A stretch of 64,000 nucleotides of DNA, from NCBI RefSeq assembly GCF_900184685.1, contig NZ_FXXL01000003.1, forward strand, positions 1 to 64,000, written 5' to 3'. Source of the DNA: Butyricimonas sp. Marseille-P3923. GTDB lineage: Bacteria; Bacteroidota; Bacteroidia; Bacteroidales; Marinifilaceae. The notes under the pieces were generated by a model that was not told the DNA's origin, ran no database searches, and worked only from the letters and a program-made list of their open reading frames with translations. The stretch's first letter is position 1. Every line of letters begins with the position of its first letter. Below, piece by piece: positions 17,260-26,238 of the stretch. The position numbers and the translations under genes were made by a program.

Positions 17260-18042
17260 TTAAATAATAAATTTCTCTTTCAACTTGTTGATAATGATAT
17301 CTGCGGCTTCCGCAGGTTCTACCTCGTAGATTTGTCCTGCTGCTTTCACTCCTTTCGTGAATGATTTGAATACACGGGTGGGAGAGCCGTTCAGACCGAT
17401 CTTTTTCTCGTCAACAGTGATGTTGTCGAAGCCCCAGACTTCTATTTCTTTGTCGTAAGCTTCCACGATTCCTCTCACGGACATATAGCGGGGTTTTACG
17501 CCTGATGCCAAGGCGGTTAACACGCACGGGGTGTCAACTTCCACCATTTGGTAACCTTCTTCCGTTGACTTTTTCACGGTAAGGGTTTTATTACCGTCGA
17601 AAGTCAGTCTTTCCACGTAGGTTACTTGCGGTAAATCGAGGTGCTCTGCGATTTGCGGTCCTACCTGTGCGGTATCCCCGTCGATTGCCTGACGTCCGGT
17701 GATCACCAGATCAAAATCCAAAGTTTTTAAAGCGGCGGCAATGGTATTGGAAGTTGCCAATGTATCGGCTCCACCGAATTTCCGGTCGCTTAACAAGATG
17801 GCACGGTCTACCCCCATGGCGTAAGCCTCTCTCAAGATAGCCTCTGCCTGTGGCGGTCCCATGGTAAGAACTGTCACGTGTGCATCGTATTGGTCTTTTA
17901 ATTGAAGGGCAAATTCAAGTCCTCCTTTATCGTCAGGATTCATGATACTGGGTACCCCGTCTCTGATAAGGGTTCCTGTAACGGGATCCAGTTTGATTTC
18001 CGTGGTATCCGGAACTTGTTTAATACAAACAACTATCTTCAT
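17260..18042 (-). CDS. etfB: Electron transfer flavoprotein, beta subunit
   Basis: The 260-residue partner of EtfA, carrying the AMP or second FAD site. It opens with MKIVVCIKQVPDTTEIKLDP and contains NPDDKGGLEFALQLKD, VLTMGPPQAEAILREAYAMG and TGRQAIDGDTAQVGPQIAEH, all typical of EtfB. It lies 12 bases behind the butyryl-CoA dehydrogenase gene, the standard bcd-etfBA arrangement of butyrate producers. Confidence 0.96.
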   Translation of the reverse strand: MKIVVCIKQVPDTTEIKLDPVTGTLIRDGVPSIMNPDDKGGLEFALQLKDQYDAHVTVLTMGPPQAEAILREAYAMGVDRAILLSDRKFGGADTLATSNTIAAALKTLDFDLVITGRQAIDGDTAQVGPQIAEHLDLPQVTYVERLTFDGNKTLTVKKSTEEGYQMVEVDTPCVLTALASGVKPRYMSVRGIVEAYDKEIEVWGFDNITVDEKKIGLNGSPTRVFKSFTKGVKAAGQIYEVEPAEAADIIINKLKEKFII

Positions 18043-18054
18043 TTCAATCTTCTT

Positions 18055-19194
18055 TTACTTTAATAAATTTGCAGCGATCACCATTCTTTGAACTTCTGAT
18101 GTTCCCTCGTAGATTTCGGTGATCTTGGCATCTCTCATCATTCTTTCAACCGGGTATTCGCGGGTGTACCCGTATCCCCCGTGGAATTGTACCGCTTTGG
18201 TGGTAACTTCCATGGCTGTTTCGGCTGCAAATAATTTACACATGGCAGCATCCGTGGAATAAGCCTCTTTTTGGTCTTTTTTGTAAGCGGCTTGTCTTAC
18301 CAGTAAACGGGATGCTTCAATTTTGGTCTGCAGGTCTGCCAGTTGGAATTGTGTATTCTGGAACTGACCGATGGCTTTCCCGAATTGTTTCCGTTCTTTC
18401 ACGTATTTCACGGTTTCGTCCATAGCACCTTGTGCGATACCCAATGCTTGAGAAGCGATACCGATACGTCCGCCATCAAGTGTTTTCATGGCGATGCCGA
18501 ATCCTTTACCTTCTTGCCCTAACAAGTTTTCTGCCGGAACGATGCAATTTTCCATGATCAATTCGCAGGTTGCAGAACCGCGGATACCCAATTTTTTCTC
18601 TTTTTTACCCACGGAGAATCCCGGGAAATCTTTTTCCACGATAAACGCGGAGATTCCTCTGGTACCCTTGGATTTGTCGGTCATTGCCATGATGATGTAC
18701 ACGTGAGCGTAACCGGCGTTGGTAATGAATATCTTGGAGCCGTTAAGCACGTAATGATCTCCCTCTTTCACGGCAATGGTCTGTTGTGCGGATGCGTCCG
18801 TACCGGCGTTCGGTTCGGTTAACCCGAATGCTCCGATCCATTCCCCGGAAGTTAGTTTGGGAAGATATTTGGCTCTTTGCTCGTTGGTTCCGTGTTCCAT
18901 AATCGGGGCGCAGCACAATGACGTGTGTGCGGACACGATTACTCCCGTGGTGGCGCATACGCGGGACAATTCCTCTACTGCCATCGTGTAGAGTATGTTA
19001 CTGCCTCCGGCTCCGCCGTATTCCACCGGGAATGGAATACCCATGATACCCAATTTCGCCATTTTTTCAACGGTTTCTATGGGGAATCTTTCTGATTCGT
19101 CCACTTCTGCCGCCAAGGGTTTTACCTCTTTTTCCGCGAACTCTCTTATCATTTGTAAGAAGAGTTGCTCTTTTTTTGATAGACTGAAATCCAT
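18055..19194 (-). CDS. bcd: Butyryl-CoA dehydrogenase (short-chain acyl-CoA dehydrogenase)
   Basis: Reduces crotonyl-CoA, formed by the Kal step, to butyryl-CoA, with electrons exchanged through EtfAB. The 379-residue length fits the family. Signatures: FGLTEPNAGTDASAQQT, KIFITNAGYAHVYIIMAMTD, the C-terminal FHGGYGYTREYPVERMMRDA and the catalytic-base glutamate in ITEIYEGTSEVQRMVI. Placed between thiolase and etfB, it belongs to the lysine-to-butyrate operon. A 2-enoyl reductase role rather than beta-oxidation is inferred from the pathway context. Confidence 0.94.
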   Translation of the reverse strand: MDFSLSKKEQLFLQMIREFAEKEVKPLAAEVDESERFPIETVEKMAKLGIMGIPFPVEYGGAGGSNILYTMAVEELSRVCATTGVIVSAHTSLCCAPIMEHGTNEQRAKYLPKLTSGEWIGAFGLTEPNAGTDASAQQTIAVKEGDHYVLNGSKIFITNAGYAHVYIIMAMTDKSKGTRGISAFIVEKDFPGFSVGKKEKKLGIRGSATCELIMENCIVPAENLLGQEGKGFGIAMKTLDGGRIGIASQALGIAQGAMDETVKYVKERKQFGKAIGQFQNTQFQLADLQTKIEASRLLVRQAAYKKDQKEAYSTDAAMCKLFAAETAMEVTTKAVQFHGGYGYTREYPVERMMRDAKITEIYEGTSEVQRMVIAANLLK

Positions 19195-19241
19195 TATTAT
19201 TAATGTTTTTTTAGTTGAACGAAGCTAGTTGTAATTCTAAA

Positions 19242-20444
19242 TCAGCATTTTTTTAGAATCAATGCCGTCCCCATGCCACCCCCTATACAGAGAGAGGCAA
19301 GCCCTACTTTAGCTTCACTGTTTAGCATTTCATATACAAGTGATACGATGATACGATTGCCGGATGCTCCGATGGGGTGCCCCAGAGCAATGGCACCACC
19401 GTTGACGTTTGTACGTTCGTTTATCCATTCTCTCGTTACGCCGTGTTGTGCCATCAACTCGTGAATTACTCCCAGTGATTGTGCCGCAAATGCCTCGTTT
19501 AGTTCAATCACGTCGATGTCGGATAATTTTATTCCGGCATTCTTCAACGCGTTGGCGATTGCGGGCACGGGTCCCATGCCCATGATAGCAGGATCCACAC
19601 CACCCTGTCCGACACCGATGATCTCGCATAGAGGAGTCAGGTTGTTTTGTTTAACAGCCTCTTCCGAAGCGATCATCACGAAGGATGCACCGTCGTTGAT
19701 TCCGGACGCGTTACCGGCTGTGACGGAGCCCTCTTTTTTGAAAGCGGGACGTAAAGTCGATAATTTTTCCAGAGATGTCTTTCTGTTGGGAAATTCGTCT
19801 GTGTCGAATTGTAAAGTCTCTTTTTTGACTTTATACTCGATAGGCACAATTTCAGCTTTGAAGTTACCGTTATCGATAGCAGCTATAGCACGCTTCTGCG
19901 ATTTCATGGCAAATTCATCCTGTTCTTCGCGGCTGATAGAATATTTTTCCGCTATATTCTCTGCCGTTATTCCCATGTGGTATCCTTCGAAAGCATCCGT
20001 GAGGCCATCGAATACCATGTGGTCGATAACGGTTACATCTCCCATGCGATGTCCGTCACGGACATGCCCGGGGAGAATATATCCCGCTTTGGACATGGAT
20101 TCGGTACCTCCCGCGATGATCAGATTCGCCAATCCCGCTTTGATAGCGCTTACACCGTTTAACACGGCTTTCATTCCGCTACCGCATATCATGTTGATAC
20201 CATAGGCCGGTACTTCCTGAGGGATTCCCCCTTTGATAGATGCCTGACGGGCTACACCTTGACCCTGTCCGGCGGATAGTACGTTACCCACGATTACTTC
20301 ATCGATATTTGCAGGGTTTACTCCGGTTTCCGCGATTATATTTTTGATTACCGCTGCACCGAGGTCTGCTGCTGATAATGAAAGAGTACTTCCTAAAAAT
20401 TTGCCGATCGCTGTTCTTTTTGCTGCTACGATATATGTCTTCAT
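19242..20444 (-). CDS. Acetyl-CoA acetyltransferase (thiolase)
   Basis: Cleaves the acetoacetyl-CoA released by the CoA-transferase step into two acetyl-CoA, closing the lysine fermentation cycle. The 400-residue protein carries the acyl-accepting cysteine in NMICGSGMKAVLNG, the histidine in GGAIALGHPIGASGNR, and the second cysteine in LASLCIGGGMGTALIL. The start codon overlaps the stop of the CoA-transferase beta gene by one base (TAATG), so the two are coupled. Confidence 0.95.
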   Translation of the reverse strand: MKTYIVAAKRTAIGKFLGSTLSLSAADLGAAVIKNIIAETGVNPANIDEVIVGNVLSAGQGQGVARQASIKGGIPQEVPAYGINMICGSGMKAVLNGVSAIKAGLANLIIAGGTESMSKAGYILPGHVRDGHRMGDVTVIDHMVFDGLTDAFEGYHMGITAENIAEKYSISREEQDEFAMKSQKRAIAAIDNGNFKAEIVPIEYKVKKETLQFDTDEFPNRKTSLEKLSTLRPAFKKEGSVTAGNASGINDGASFVMIASEEAVKQNNLTPLCEIIGVGQGGVDPAIMGMGPVPAIANALKNAGIKLSDIDVIELNEAFAAQSLGVIHELMAQHGVTREWINERTNVNGGAIALGHPIGASGNRIIVSLVYEMLNSEAKVGLASLCIGGGMGTALILKKC

Positions 20445-21103
20445 TATTGAGGCATGGGTTTTAAGTTTTTAGAAACGATTAATTCACAGCCTGTTGCTGC
20501 TTTGATGTCATCTAATGTAAATTCACTGTTCAATTCTACCAGTTCGATTCCTGCCGGGGTTACGTTCATCACGCCCATCTCGGTGATGATCATGTCAACT
20601 TCGCCCGCGGCGGTCAACGGTAGGGTACATTCTTTTAGTATTTTGTGATTTCCTTTTGCCGTGTGTTCCATGGCAAGGATTACTTTTTTAGCGCCTACCA
20701 GAAGGTCCATGGCTCCACCCATACCCGGTGCTTTTTTGCCGGGGATAATCCAGTTTGCCAAGTTTCCTTTCTCGTCTACCTGTAAAGCACCAAGGATAGT
20801 TACATCCACGTGTCCGCCCCGGATGATGCCGAAAGAAGTGGCGCTGTCAAAGCTACAAGCTCCGTCTACAGCCGTGATGTATCCACCACCGGCATCCGTC
20901 AATTCCGGATTTTCTTTTCCTGCTTCCGGTTTCGGTCCCATGCCTAACAATCCGTTTTCGGATTGCAGCACCACGTGTACGTCACTTTGCAAGTAATTAG
21001 GAACCATTGTCGGTAATCCGATACCCAAGTTTACCACGTCGCCGTCTTTTAATTCGAGAGCTACCCGTTTGGCGATAACTTCTCTTACTTGATCTTTATC
21101 CAT
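20444..21103 (-). CDS. atoA: Acetoacetate/butyryl CoA-transferase, beta subunit
   Basis: Beta subunit of a family I CoA-transferase; the catalytic glutamate is in LQSENGLLGMGP (about 46-57). In lysine fermentation it moves CoA from butyryl-CoA to acetoacetate, releasing butyrate. The 219-residue size is typical. Its alpha partner is not adjacent, as usual, but is the first gene of this same operon at 31055-31702, ten genes upstream. That split arrangement is unusual. Confidence 0.92.
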   Translation of the reverse strand: MDKDQVREVIAKRVALELKDGDVVNLGIGLPTMVPNYLQSDVHVVLQSENGLLGMGPKPEAGKENPELTDAGGGYITAVDGACSFDSATSFGIIRGGHVDVTILGALQVDEKGNLANWIIPGKKAPGMGGAMDLLVGAKKVILAMEHTAKGNHKILKECTLPLTAAGEVDMIITEMGVMNVTPAGIELVELNSEFTLDDIKAATGCELIVSKNLKPMPQ

Positions 21104-21120
21104 AACCGTTTTAATTTTTG

Positions 21121-21180
21121 ATTTCAGATTTCGGATTTTAGATTAATGGTAATCATAAATCGTAAATCTCAAATCGTAAA
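21121..21180. repeat. Heptad-repeat pair between kamE and atoA
   Basis: GATTTCA, GATTTCG, GATTTTA, GATTAAT (left, 21121-21148) face AATCATA, AATCGTA, AATCTCA, AATCGTA (right, 21152-21179). The period of seven is clear on both arms and only a few bases separate them. Confidence 0.8.
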
Positions 21181-21185
21181 TGTAA

Positions 21186-21974
21186 TTATTTATTTTTTCT
21201 TCTAACAAATTCCTGTGCGATAAATGAAGCCACGTCATCGGCATAGGTATTCATACCGAATCCGGCATCATAACCCAGTTCTTTCGCTAATTCGTGGGAG
21301 ATACGGGGTCCCCCGCAAGCCAAGATTACCTTGTCCCGCAAGCCTTCCGCTTCGAGCATTTCCACGAGTTCAATCAAGTTTTGGATGTGAACGTCTTTTT
21401 GCGTAACGGTTTGTGAAACCAGAAGAGCGTCCGCTTTCAACTCGATAGCCTTGGCGATAAACTCTTCGTTGGGTACTTGACTTCCCAAGTTGTGAGCCTC
21501 TACCATCTCGTACCGTTCCAAGCCGTAGTGTCCGGCGAAACCTTTCATGTTCATGATGGCGTCGATTCCCACGGTATGGGCGTCGGTTCCGGTACTGGCA
21601 CCCACGACAATCAACGGGCGTCCGATGTTTTCACGGATAAATTCGTCCGTTTCGTGCATATCCCATTTCGTCCCTTCCACTTTAGGCACGTGAATATTCG
21701 TGAAGTCCACAGTGTGCGTGCAACTTCCGTAGCAGTTGAAGAAGGTGAATCCTTCGGTCAATTCCTTGTGGAATACGACTTGCGGGTTCTCGAATCCCAT
21801 TTTCTTCAATAATTGTTTAGCGGCTTCGATAGCCTCATCCCCGGCAGGTACGGGTAACGTGAAACTCAATTGAGTTTTTCCGTCGTTCATCGTGTCGCCG
21901 TAGGGTTTTATTTTTTTCAGATCCAGTGTCTGGTCAAAATCATTTTTATCGGTAGAATATAATCCTCCACTCAT
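21186..21974 (-). CDS. kamE: Lysine 5,6-aminomutase, beta subunit (B12-binding)
   Basis: With KamD it moves the terminal amino group of beta-lysine (and D-lysine) to give 3,5-diaminohexanoate, using adenosylcobalamin and PLP. The 262-residue protein contains the base-off cobalamin motif D-x-H-x-x-G as TGTDAHTVGIDAIMNMKG (about 127-144), followed by the Rossmann-like B12 domain (ADALLVSQTVTQKDVHIQNL, VILACGGPRISHELAKELGY). It follows kamD after a 143-bp junction containing heptad repeats of the TTGAAAA type. Confidence 0.96.
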   Translation of the reverse strand: MSGGLYSTDKNDFDQTLDLKKIKPYGDTMNDGKTQLSFTLPVPAGDEAIEAAKQLLKKMGFENPQVVFHKELTEGFTFFNCYGSCTHTVDFTNIHVPKVEGTKWDMHETDEFIRENIGRPLIVVGASTGTDAHTVGIDAIMNMKGFAGHYGLERYEMVEAHNLGSQVPNEEFIAKAIELKADALLVSQTVTQKDVHIQNLIELVEMLEAEGLRDKVILACGGPRISHELAKELGYDAGFGMNTYADDVASFIAQEFVRRKNK

Positions 21975-21978
21975 AATT

Positions 21979-22124
21979 AATTGAAAATTGAAAATGCAAA
22001 ATTGAAAGTTATCAATTGCATAATTGGTTAAATTTTATTTTATTCACTCTTTTGAAAACTTGAAATTAAAAATGATAGTCATAGGACATCTCATTTTCAA
22101 TTTTCAATTCTCAATTTTCAATTG
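21979..22124. repeat. Heptad-repeat arms between kamD and kamE (TTGAAAA type)
   Basis: Units TTGAAAA, TTGAAAA, TGCAAAA, TTGAAAG (about 21979-22010) and, on the far side, TCAATTT, TCAATTC, TCAATTT, TCAATTG (22095-22123) form two complementary arms about 80 bases apart. The right arm includes the stop codon of kamD (read on the minus strand as AATTGA). Confidence 0.75.
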
Positions 22125-23674
22125 TTATTAAGCATTAGCTCAATAAACGGGTTATAGTAATTGGCACCCTTGGCGGCAACTCCGTCAAGTCCTTTACCAC
22201 CATTCTTCGGGCGTTTCACGTCACCGAAGATACCTTTTTCCAGCGCAGTGAAAAGTCCTTCACGCTCGATGTTTTCGAGTAGAGCGATCGCGTTGTCCAA
22301 TACTTCTTTGGCACGACTCTGGATGATACCGTCCTTTTTAAATTCTACCTCGTCGCCGATGTTTTTCATGTTACTGAAAATGTATTTGGCATTCTCGATA
22401 GAGAGGTAACGGTCGGACATGAAAGGTGTGTGGATTGCTTCTGTCGGCATTCCCAACAATTGGATACCTTGTGAAGTCCATATTCCGATCATGTTGAAGA
22501 GTGCATCCTGTATGTGTCCGCGGAAGATATTTCCCGTCATGAACTTGGTTGGAGGCATATATTTTAACGTGGCTTTCGGGAAAATTTCACGAGTCATTTG
22601 TGCTTGGGAAAGCTCCAGCAGGAATCCGTTTTCCAGTGACGGGTCCATCTCAAAAGCGTGTCCCAATCCCATTTGTTCTTCTTTCAGTCCCGCGAGTAAA
22701 GCCAATTGTTCGTTGATAAGGTCGGAAGCCAGCACGGTATGCGCTTGCTCCACGGCATCGGCGGTAGTCAGATAGTTGTCCTCACCCGTGTTGATGATCA
22801 CTCCGGCAAACCCGTTGATTACACGTGACATGAACTGGTCAACCAGCGTGCGTTGCATGTTGATGTCGCGGAAAAGAATCCCGTAAAGAGCATCATTCAA
22901 CATCACGTCCAAGCCTTCCAAGGCTCCCATGGCGGCAATTTCCGGCATACATAACCCGGAACAGTAGTTGCACAAGCGGATGTAGCGTCCGACTTCTTCG
23001 CCCACTTCGTCCAGTGCTTTACGCATGATGCGGAAGTTTTCCTGTGTCGCGAAAGTTCCCCCGAATCCTTCTGTTGTTGCTCCATAAGGCACGTAATCCA
23101 ACAAACTCTGCCCTGTTGTACGGATTACGGCGATAACGTCAGCACCCTGCCGTGCGGCTGCTTGAGCCTGTACCACGTCTTCGTAGATATTTCCGGTAGC
23201 GACGATCACGTACAGGTAAGGTTTCGGGCCTTCGCCTATCGTTTTCAGGTAATGTTCTTTTTTCGCCCGCCGGTCACTGATACGCTTGATACTTGCATCC
23301 ACGTATGGTTTCAAGGCCGCTTTGATTTTCTCCATCGAGTGAACGGGTAACGTGGTCATATCCAACTGTCCCTCCGCGACTTTCTCTGCTATTTGTTGCG
23401 GGTTCATTCCGGTTTCCACGATGGTGTTCCCGAGGAAAAAGAGAATACCTTGTCCCAATACTCCTTTGTCTTTGATCTCGTCTACCAACACGTTGGGGAG
23501 CGGTACCGTGTTGGCGTCCACGCCATCGATGCCGAGTAAACGGCATAAAGTACGCTCAACGGCAACGGTCGAGTACTGATCCACGAATTTCTGTACGTCG
23601 TCGGCTATCTTTCGTGACACTTCTTTCGCGTGTGCCACTTTGTTGAAATCTAACCCTAATTTACTGTTCTGCAT
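22118..23674 (-). CDS. kamD: Lysine 5,6-aminomutase, alpha subunit
   Basis: The large, PLP- and substrate-binding subunit of the adenosylcobalamin-dependent aminomutase, a TIM-barrel protein. The length of 518 residues matches KamD. Recognisable stretches include KLGLDFNKVAHAKEVSRKIA at the N-terminus, YLYVIVATGNIYEDVVQAQA, GADVIAVIRTTGQSLLDYVP, and FRIMRKALDEVGEEVGRYIR. It lies 12 bases behind the MutS-like ATPase gene. Its stop codon is supplied by the adjoining heptad repeat. Confidence 0.96.
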   Translation of the reverse strand: MQNSKLGLDFNKVAHAKEVSRKIADDVQKFVDQYSTVAVERTLCRLLGIDGVDANTVPLPNVLVDEIKDKGVLGQGILFFLGNTIVETGMNPQQIAEKVAEGQLDMTTLPVHSMEKIKAALKPYVDASIKRISDRRAKKEHYLKTIGEGPKPYLYVIVATGNIYEDVVQAQAAARQGADVIAVIRTTGQSLLDYVPYGATTEGFGGTFATQENFRIMRKALDEVGEEVGRYIRLCNYCSGLCMPEIAAMGALEGLDVMLNDALYGILFRDINMQRTLVDQFMSRVINGFAGVIINTGEDNYLTTADAVEQAHTVLASDLINEQLALLAGLKEEQMGLGHAFEMDPSLENGFLLELSQAQMTREIFPKATLKYMPPTKFMTGNIFRGHIQDALFNMIGIWTSQGIQLLGMPTEAIHTPFMSDRYLSIENAKYIFSNMKNIGDEVEFKKDGIIQSRAKEVLDNAIALLENIEREGLFTALEKGIFGDVKRPKNGGKGLDGVAAKGANYYNPFIELMLNNN

Positions 23675-23686
23675 ATTTTTGTTCTG

Positions 23687-25087
23687 TTATAAATTCTGTT
23701 CCAAATAGTTCTCCGCTTTGTCCAACAATTCCTCGTCTACACCCAGAATACGGGCAATTCTCATCGCTTCATGCGGCACGGAGTCTTGAGTCTCCTCGAT
23801 TAGCGAATAATCGATAAACTCGTTTATGTTATTGATGGTCAACCGACCGTCTGTTTTGTCTTTAATAAATCCTTTTACCCGCATCTTTTTGCATCCGGCT
23901 TTGATGCCGCTGTAATGTGAGGTAATGAGGGAACGGACACCTTTACCTGTGAGAAAGTCGAGCACCGCGTTGACTATGGCCTTTCCTTCCGTGGGATTGG
24001 TTGTTCTTGCCAGTTCATCAATCAAGATAAGAGCGTTTTTCCCTGCTTTTACATCTTGAATGATGGTATTGAGCCTTAGCATCTCCGAGGCAAATGAAGA
24101 GAGGCCGCTAAGTTCCGATTGTTCGTCACCGATGCACAAAAGAACTTCGTCTACCAAAGCGATTTCAGCGTGTTCTGCCGGAACGTAGAAACCGAATTGG
24201 AATAAGGTTTGTGCCAGAGCCACGGTTTTGAGGATGACACTTTTACCTGCCATGTTTGCCCCGGTAATCAAGCATGCCCCGGGAGCGATGTCAATGTCGA
24301 TAGCTTGAAATTTCTTACCTTCTGTTCTTAGAACTTCTTTTACCTGCGGGTTGAAGATGTTTTTGTAACAGGTAACCGTTTCTGAAATTTCCGGTTTACA
24401 CAATTGCATCTCGATGGCCTGCTTTGCTTTGGCGAGCAATATGTCAAGCGTGGCAATATTGGCGAGTGCTTCGTTGATTTCAAGTTTATACGGGTGTATT
24501 TGAACGGACAGTTCTTCCCGGATGCGGTCTTCCAGCACGGTATGCTCGAATTGTAACTGATCCAGTACCTTGCTGTCGGTTCGCTCGTTCATTTTTAGCG
24601 TTTTTATTTTTACCCGCAAGGCTGCCAGTTCTTCGGAATAAGCATCATAAACGTAAAAATGAGGTATACGCATTCTTTCCGGGTCCAGCGTGTTGACTAC
24701 CGGTTCCAAGTCCGGAAGTGATACCACGTCGATACGGGCGGCAATGAGCAGTTGCCGGATATCCATAACGAGTAAAGAGAATGCCTTTAATTCAAACAGT
24801 TCAATGTCGTCCAATGCTTGTGCTTCTGTTATCCGGTTTGCTGTACCTCGGATATCTTTCACTTGCATGAGCTTTACATTGATCTTGGTAATGGTGTCCG
24901 TCAACAAGGAATCACGCGAGATGTTGATTGTCGCTTCCGTTTTATCCAATTCGGCGCTAATCTCTTCCCTCGTGTGTAAGTACGGTAGTGTGTTCAATAC
25001 ACGTTTTGCCAGACCGGATTGAATTTCCAGTTTGTCGATCATGTATCTGAACCCGTTTACTTCTTCTATTGCGCCGCGTAAAAACAC
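23687..25087 (-). CDS. MutS-related ATPase of the lysine fermentation operon
   Basis: A 466-residue protein with the MutS core and ATPase domains only: the Walker A motif is GANMAGKSVILKTVALAQTL (about 276-295), Walker B is ALILIDELARTTNPTEGK, and TSHY follows. The N-terminal mismatch-binding domain and the clamp of true MutS are missing, so mismatch repair is unlikely. Such genes recur next to kamDE and the ornithine aminomutase genes in other fermenters. The conserved placement suggests ATP-dependent maintenance or reactivation of the B12 aminomutase, but this is inference. Confidence 0.85.
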   Translation of the reverse strand: MFLRGAIEEVNGFRYMIDKLEIQSGLAKRVLNTLPYLHTREEISAELDKTEATINISRDSLLTDTITKINVKLMQVKDIRGTANRITEAQALDDIELFELKAFSLLVMDIRQLLIAARIDVVSLPDLEPVVNTLDPERMRIPHFYVYDAYSEELAALRVKIKTLKMNERTDSKVLDQLQFEHTVLEDRIREELSVQIHPYKLEINEALANIATLDILLAKAKQAIEMQLCKPEISETVTCYKNIFNPQVKEVLRTEGKKFQAIDIDIAPGACLITGANMAGKSVILKTVALAQTLFQFGFYVPAEHAEIALVDEVLLCIGDEQSELSGLSSFASEMLRLNTIIQDVKAGKNALILIDELARTTNPTEGKAIVNAVLDFLTGKGVRSLITSHYSGIKAGCKKMRVKGFIKDKTDGRLTINNINEFIDYSLIEETQDSVPHEAMRIARILGVDEELLDKAENYLEQNL

Positions 25088-25092
25088 CTTAA

Positions 25093-25152
25093 TTCAATTT
25101 TAGATTTAATGATTTTAGATTTTAGATTGAGAATGATTTTCAATTTTCAATC
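25093..25152. repeat. Heptad-repeat tract between the two accessory ATPase genes
   Basis: TAGATTT, AATGATT, TTAGATT, TTAGATT units (about 25100-25130) merge into TTTTCAA, TTTTCAA units (25136-25150). The stop codon and last residues (IEN) of the upstream P-loop gene lie inside the repeat. Confidence 0.7.
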
Positions 25153-26150
25153 CTTTTCACATCGTATACCGGGATGCCTAAACTCGTTTGCATGGCGACC
25201 CGTAGTTCGTCCGAATCCAGACAATATCCATCCGGTGATTGGGGATTTATACAGACTGCCAGTAGTTTACTTTTTTGCAAAACCTGTATGGTACCGCCTT
25301 TTTTCACGAAGGCGTAATAGGTTTCCATGGAAGCGAACATTTTCGTGAAATCCCGCATGATTAGAGTGATTTCCCGGATTTGTTTTTGCTGCCGCAGGAA
25401 TTGCAATAATTTGTCACTTATGGCGCCTGCCACGTATAACGTGTTCCCGTGCTTGAAAATATCGTCTTTTTTATTTTCAAGCATAAACACGGAGGGGATG
25501 TCTAAATCGTAGATGTTCCCTTCGTCATCTATCGACCACACACCTTGCTCGATTGCCATCAGCTTCCGCACGATGTCGGGTGCTGCTTCATTCAGGCAGA
25601 TGAGGTCGTAAACGTATTTTGTTTTTCTTACCAGTTGAGGAATATTACAGGATAAAGCTGCTCCCGTGGCAAGTACCATCGCTTCAGTCACTGCCGGAGA
25701 GCTTAGACTGAGGCGGGAGAGAGCCCCGTCCACGATTGTCGTGTCGACATCCCAACGCTTCATATCATGAATCAAGGTACGCAGCGAACCCGTGTCAGCG
25801 GGTCCGGATAGCAACACTTTTCCCGACGAAACGGCTCTGGCGGTAACCAAGCGTCCCAAAGAGGTTTGTTGTGTGCTGACATCCATGATTTCTGCCACCA
25901 GCCTTTTGTCTCGGTAGTGCATCTCGGACGTGATGAATATCATATCCTCGAATACCTCTATTTCCGGTTTGGGCGTTTGGCAGACCTGATCTCTGCTTTC
26001 CCCGTCAATGCCTATGGAGGTGAGGGCAAAACGCTTCCCCGTATTCTTCACTCGCCGAAGAATGTAGTTCAAGCATTCTGTCTTACCGGCGTTTTTTGCC
26101 AGTCCCACGATTGCAATACTGTTGTATTTTAATATTTCCTCGATAAACAC
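25140..26150 (-). CDS. P-loop protein associated with lysine aminomutases
   Basis: A 336-residue cytoplasmic protein with a Walker A motif near the N-terminus (IVGLAKNAGKTECLNYILRR, about 15-34), followed by SIGIDGESRDQVCQTPKPEI and GPADTGSLRTLIHDMKRWDV and TTIVDGALSRLSLSSPAVTE. The fold looks like a MobB/DTBS-type nucleotide-binding protein. I do not recognise a proven activity. It lies between kamA and the MutS-like gene, the place of the conserved accessory gene of lysine fermentation clusters, and probably works with the MutS-like ATPase on KamDE. The ending VKRIEN lies within a heptad repeat, so the native C-terminus may have been rewritten. Confidence 0.75.
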   Translation of the reverse strand: MFIEEILKYNSIAIVGLAKNAGKTECLNYILRRVKNTGKRFALTSIGIDGESRDQVCQTPKPEIEVFEDMIFITSEMHYRDKRLVAEIMDVSTQQTSLGRLVTARAVSSGKVLLSGPADTGSLRTLIHDMKRWDVDTTIVDGALSRLSLSSPAVTEAMVLATGAALSCNIPQLVRKTKYVYDLICLNEAAPDIVRKLMAIEQGVWSIDDEGNIYDLDIPSVFMLENKKDDIFKHGNTLYVAGAISDKLLQFLRQQKQIREITLIMRDFTKMFASMETYYAFVKKGGTIQVLQKSKLLAVCINPQSPDGYCLDSDELRVAMQTSLGIPVYDVKRIEN

Positions 26151-26153
26151 GGT

Positions 26154-26235
26154 TTCAATTTTAGATTTTAGATTTTAAATTTTAAATTTATTATTCCGTG
26201 AAGAATTTAAAATCTAAAATTTAAAATCTAAAATT
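26154..26235. repeat. Long heptad-repeat hairpin between kamA and the P-loop gene
   Basis: The left arm (about 26154-26190) has TTTTAGA, TTTTAGA, TTTTAAA, TTTTAAA units; after a short spacer (TTATTCCGTGAAG) the right arm (26204-26235) has AATTTAA, AATCTAA, AATTTAA, AATCTAA units. The arms are nearly complementary over about 30 bases, the clearest hairpin of this repeat family in the window. Confidence 0.85.
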
Positions 26236-26238
26236 AGT

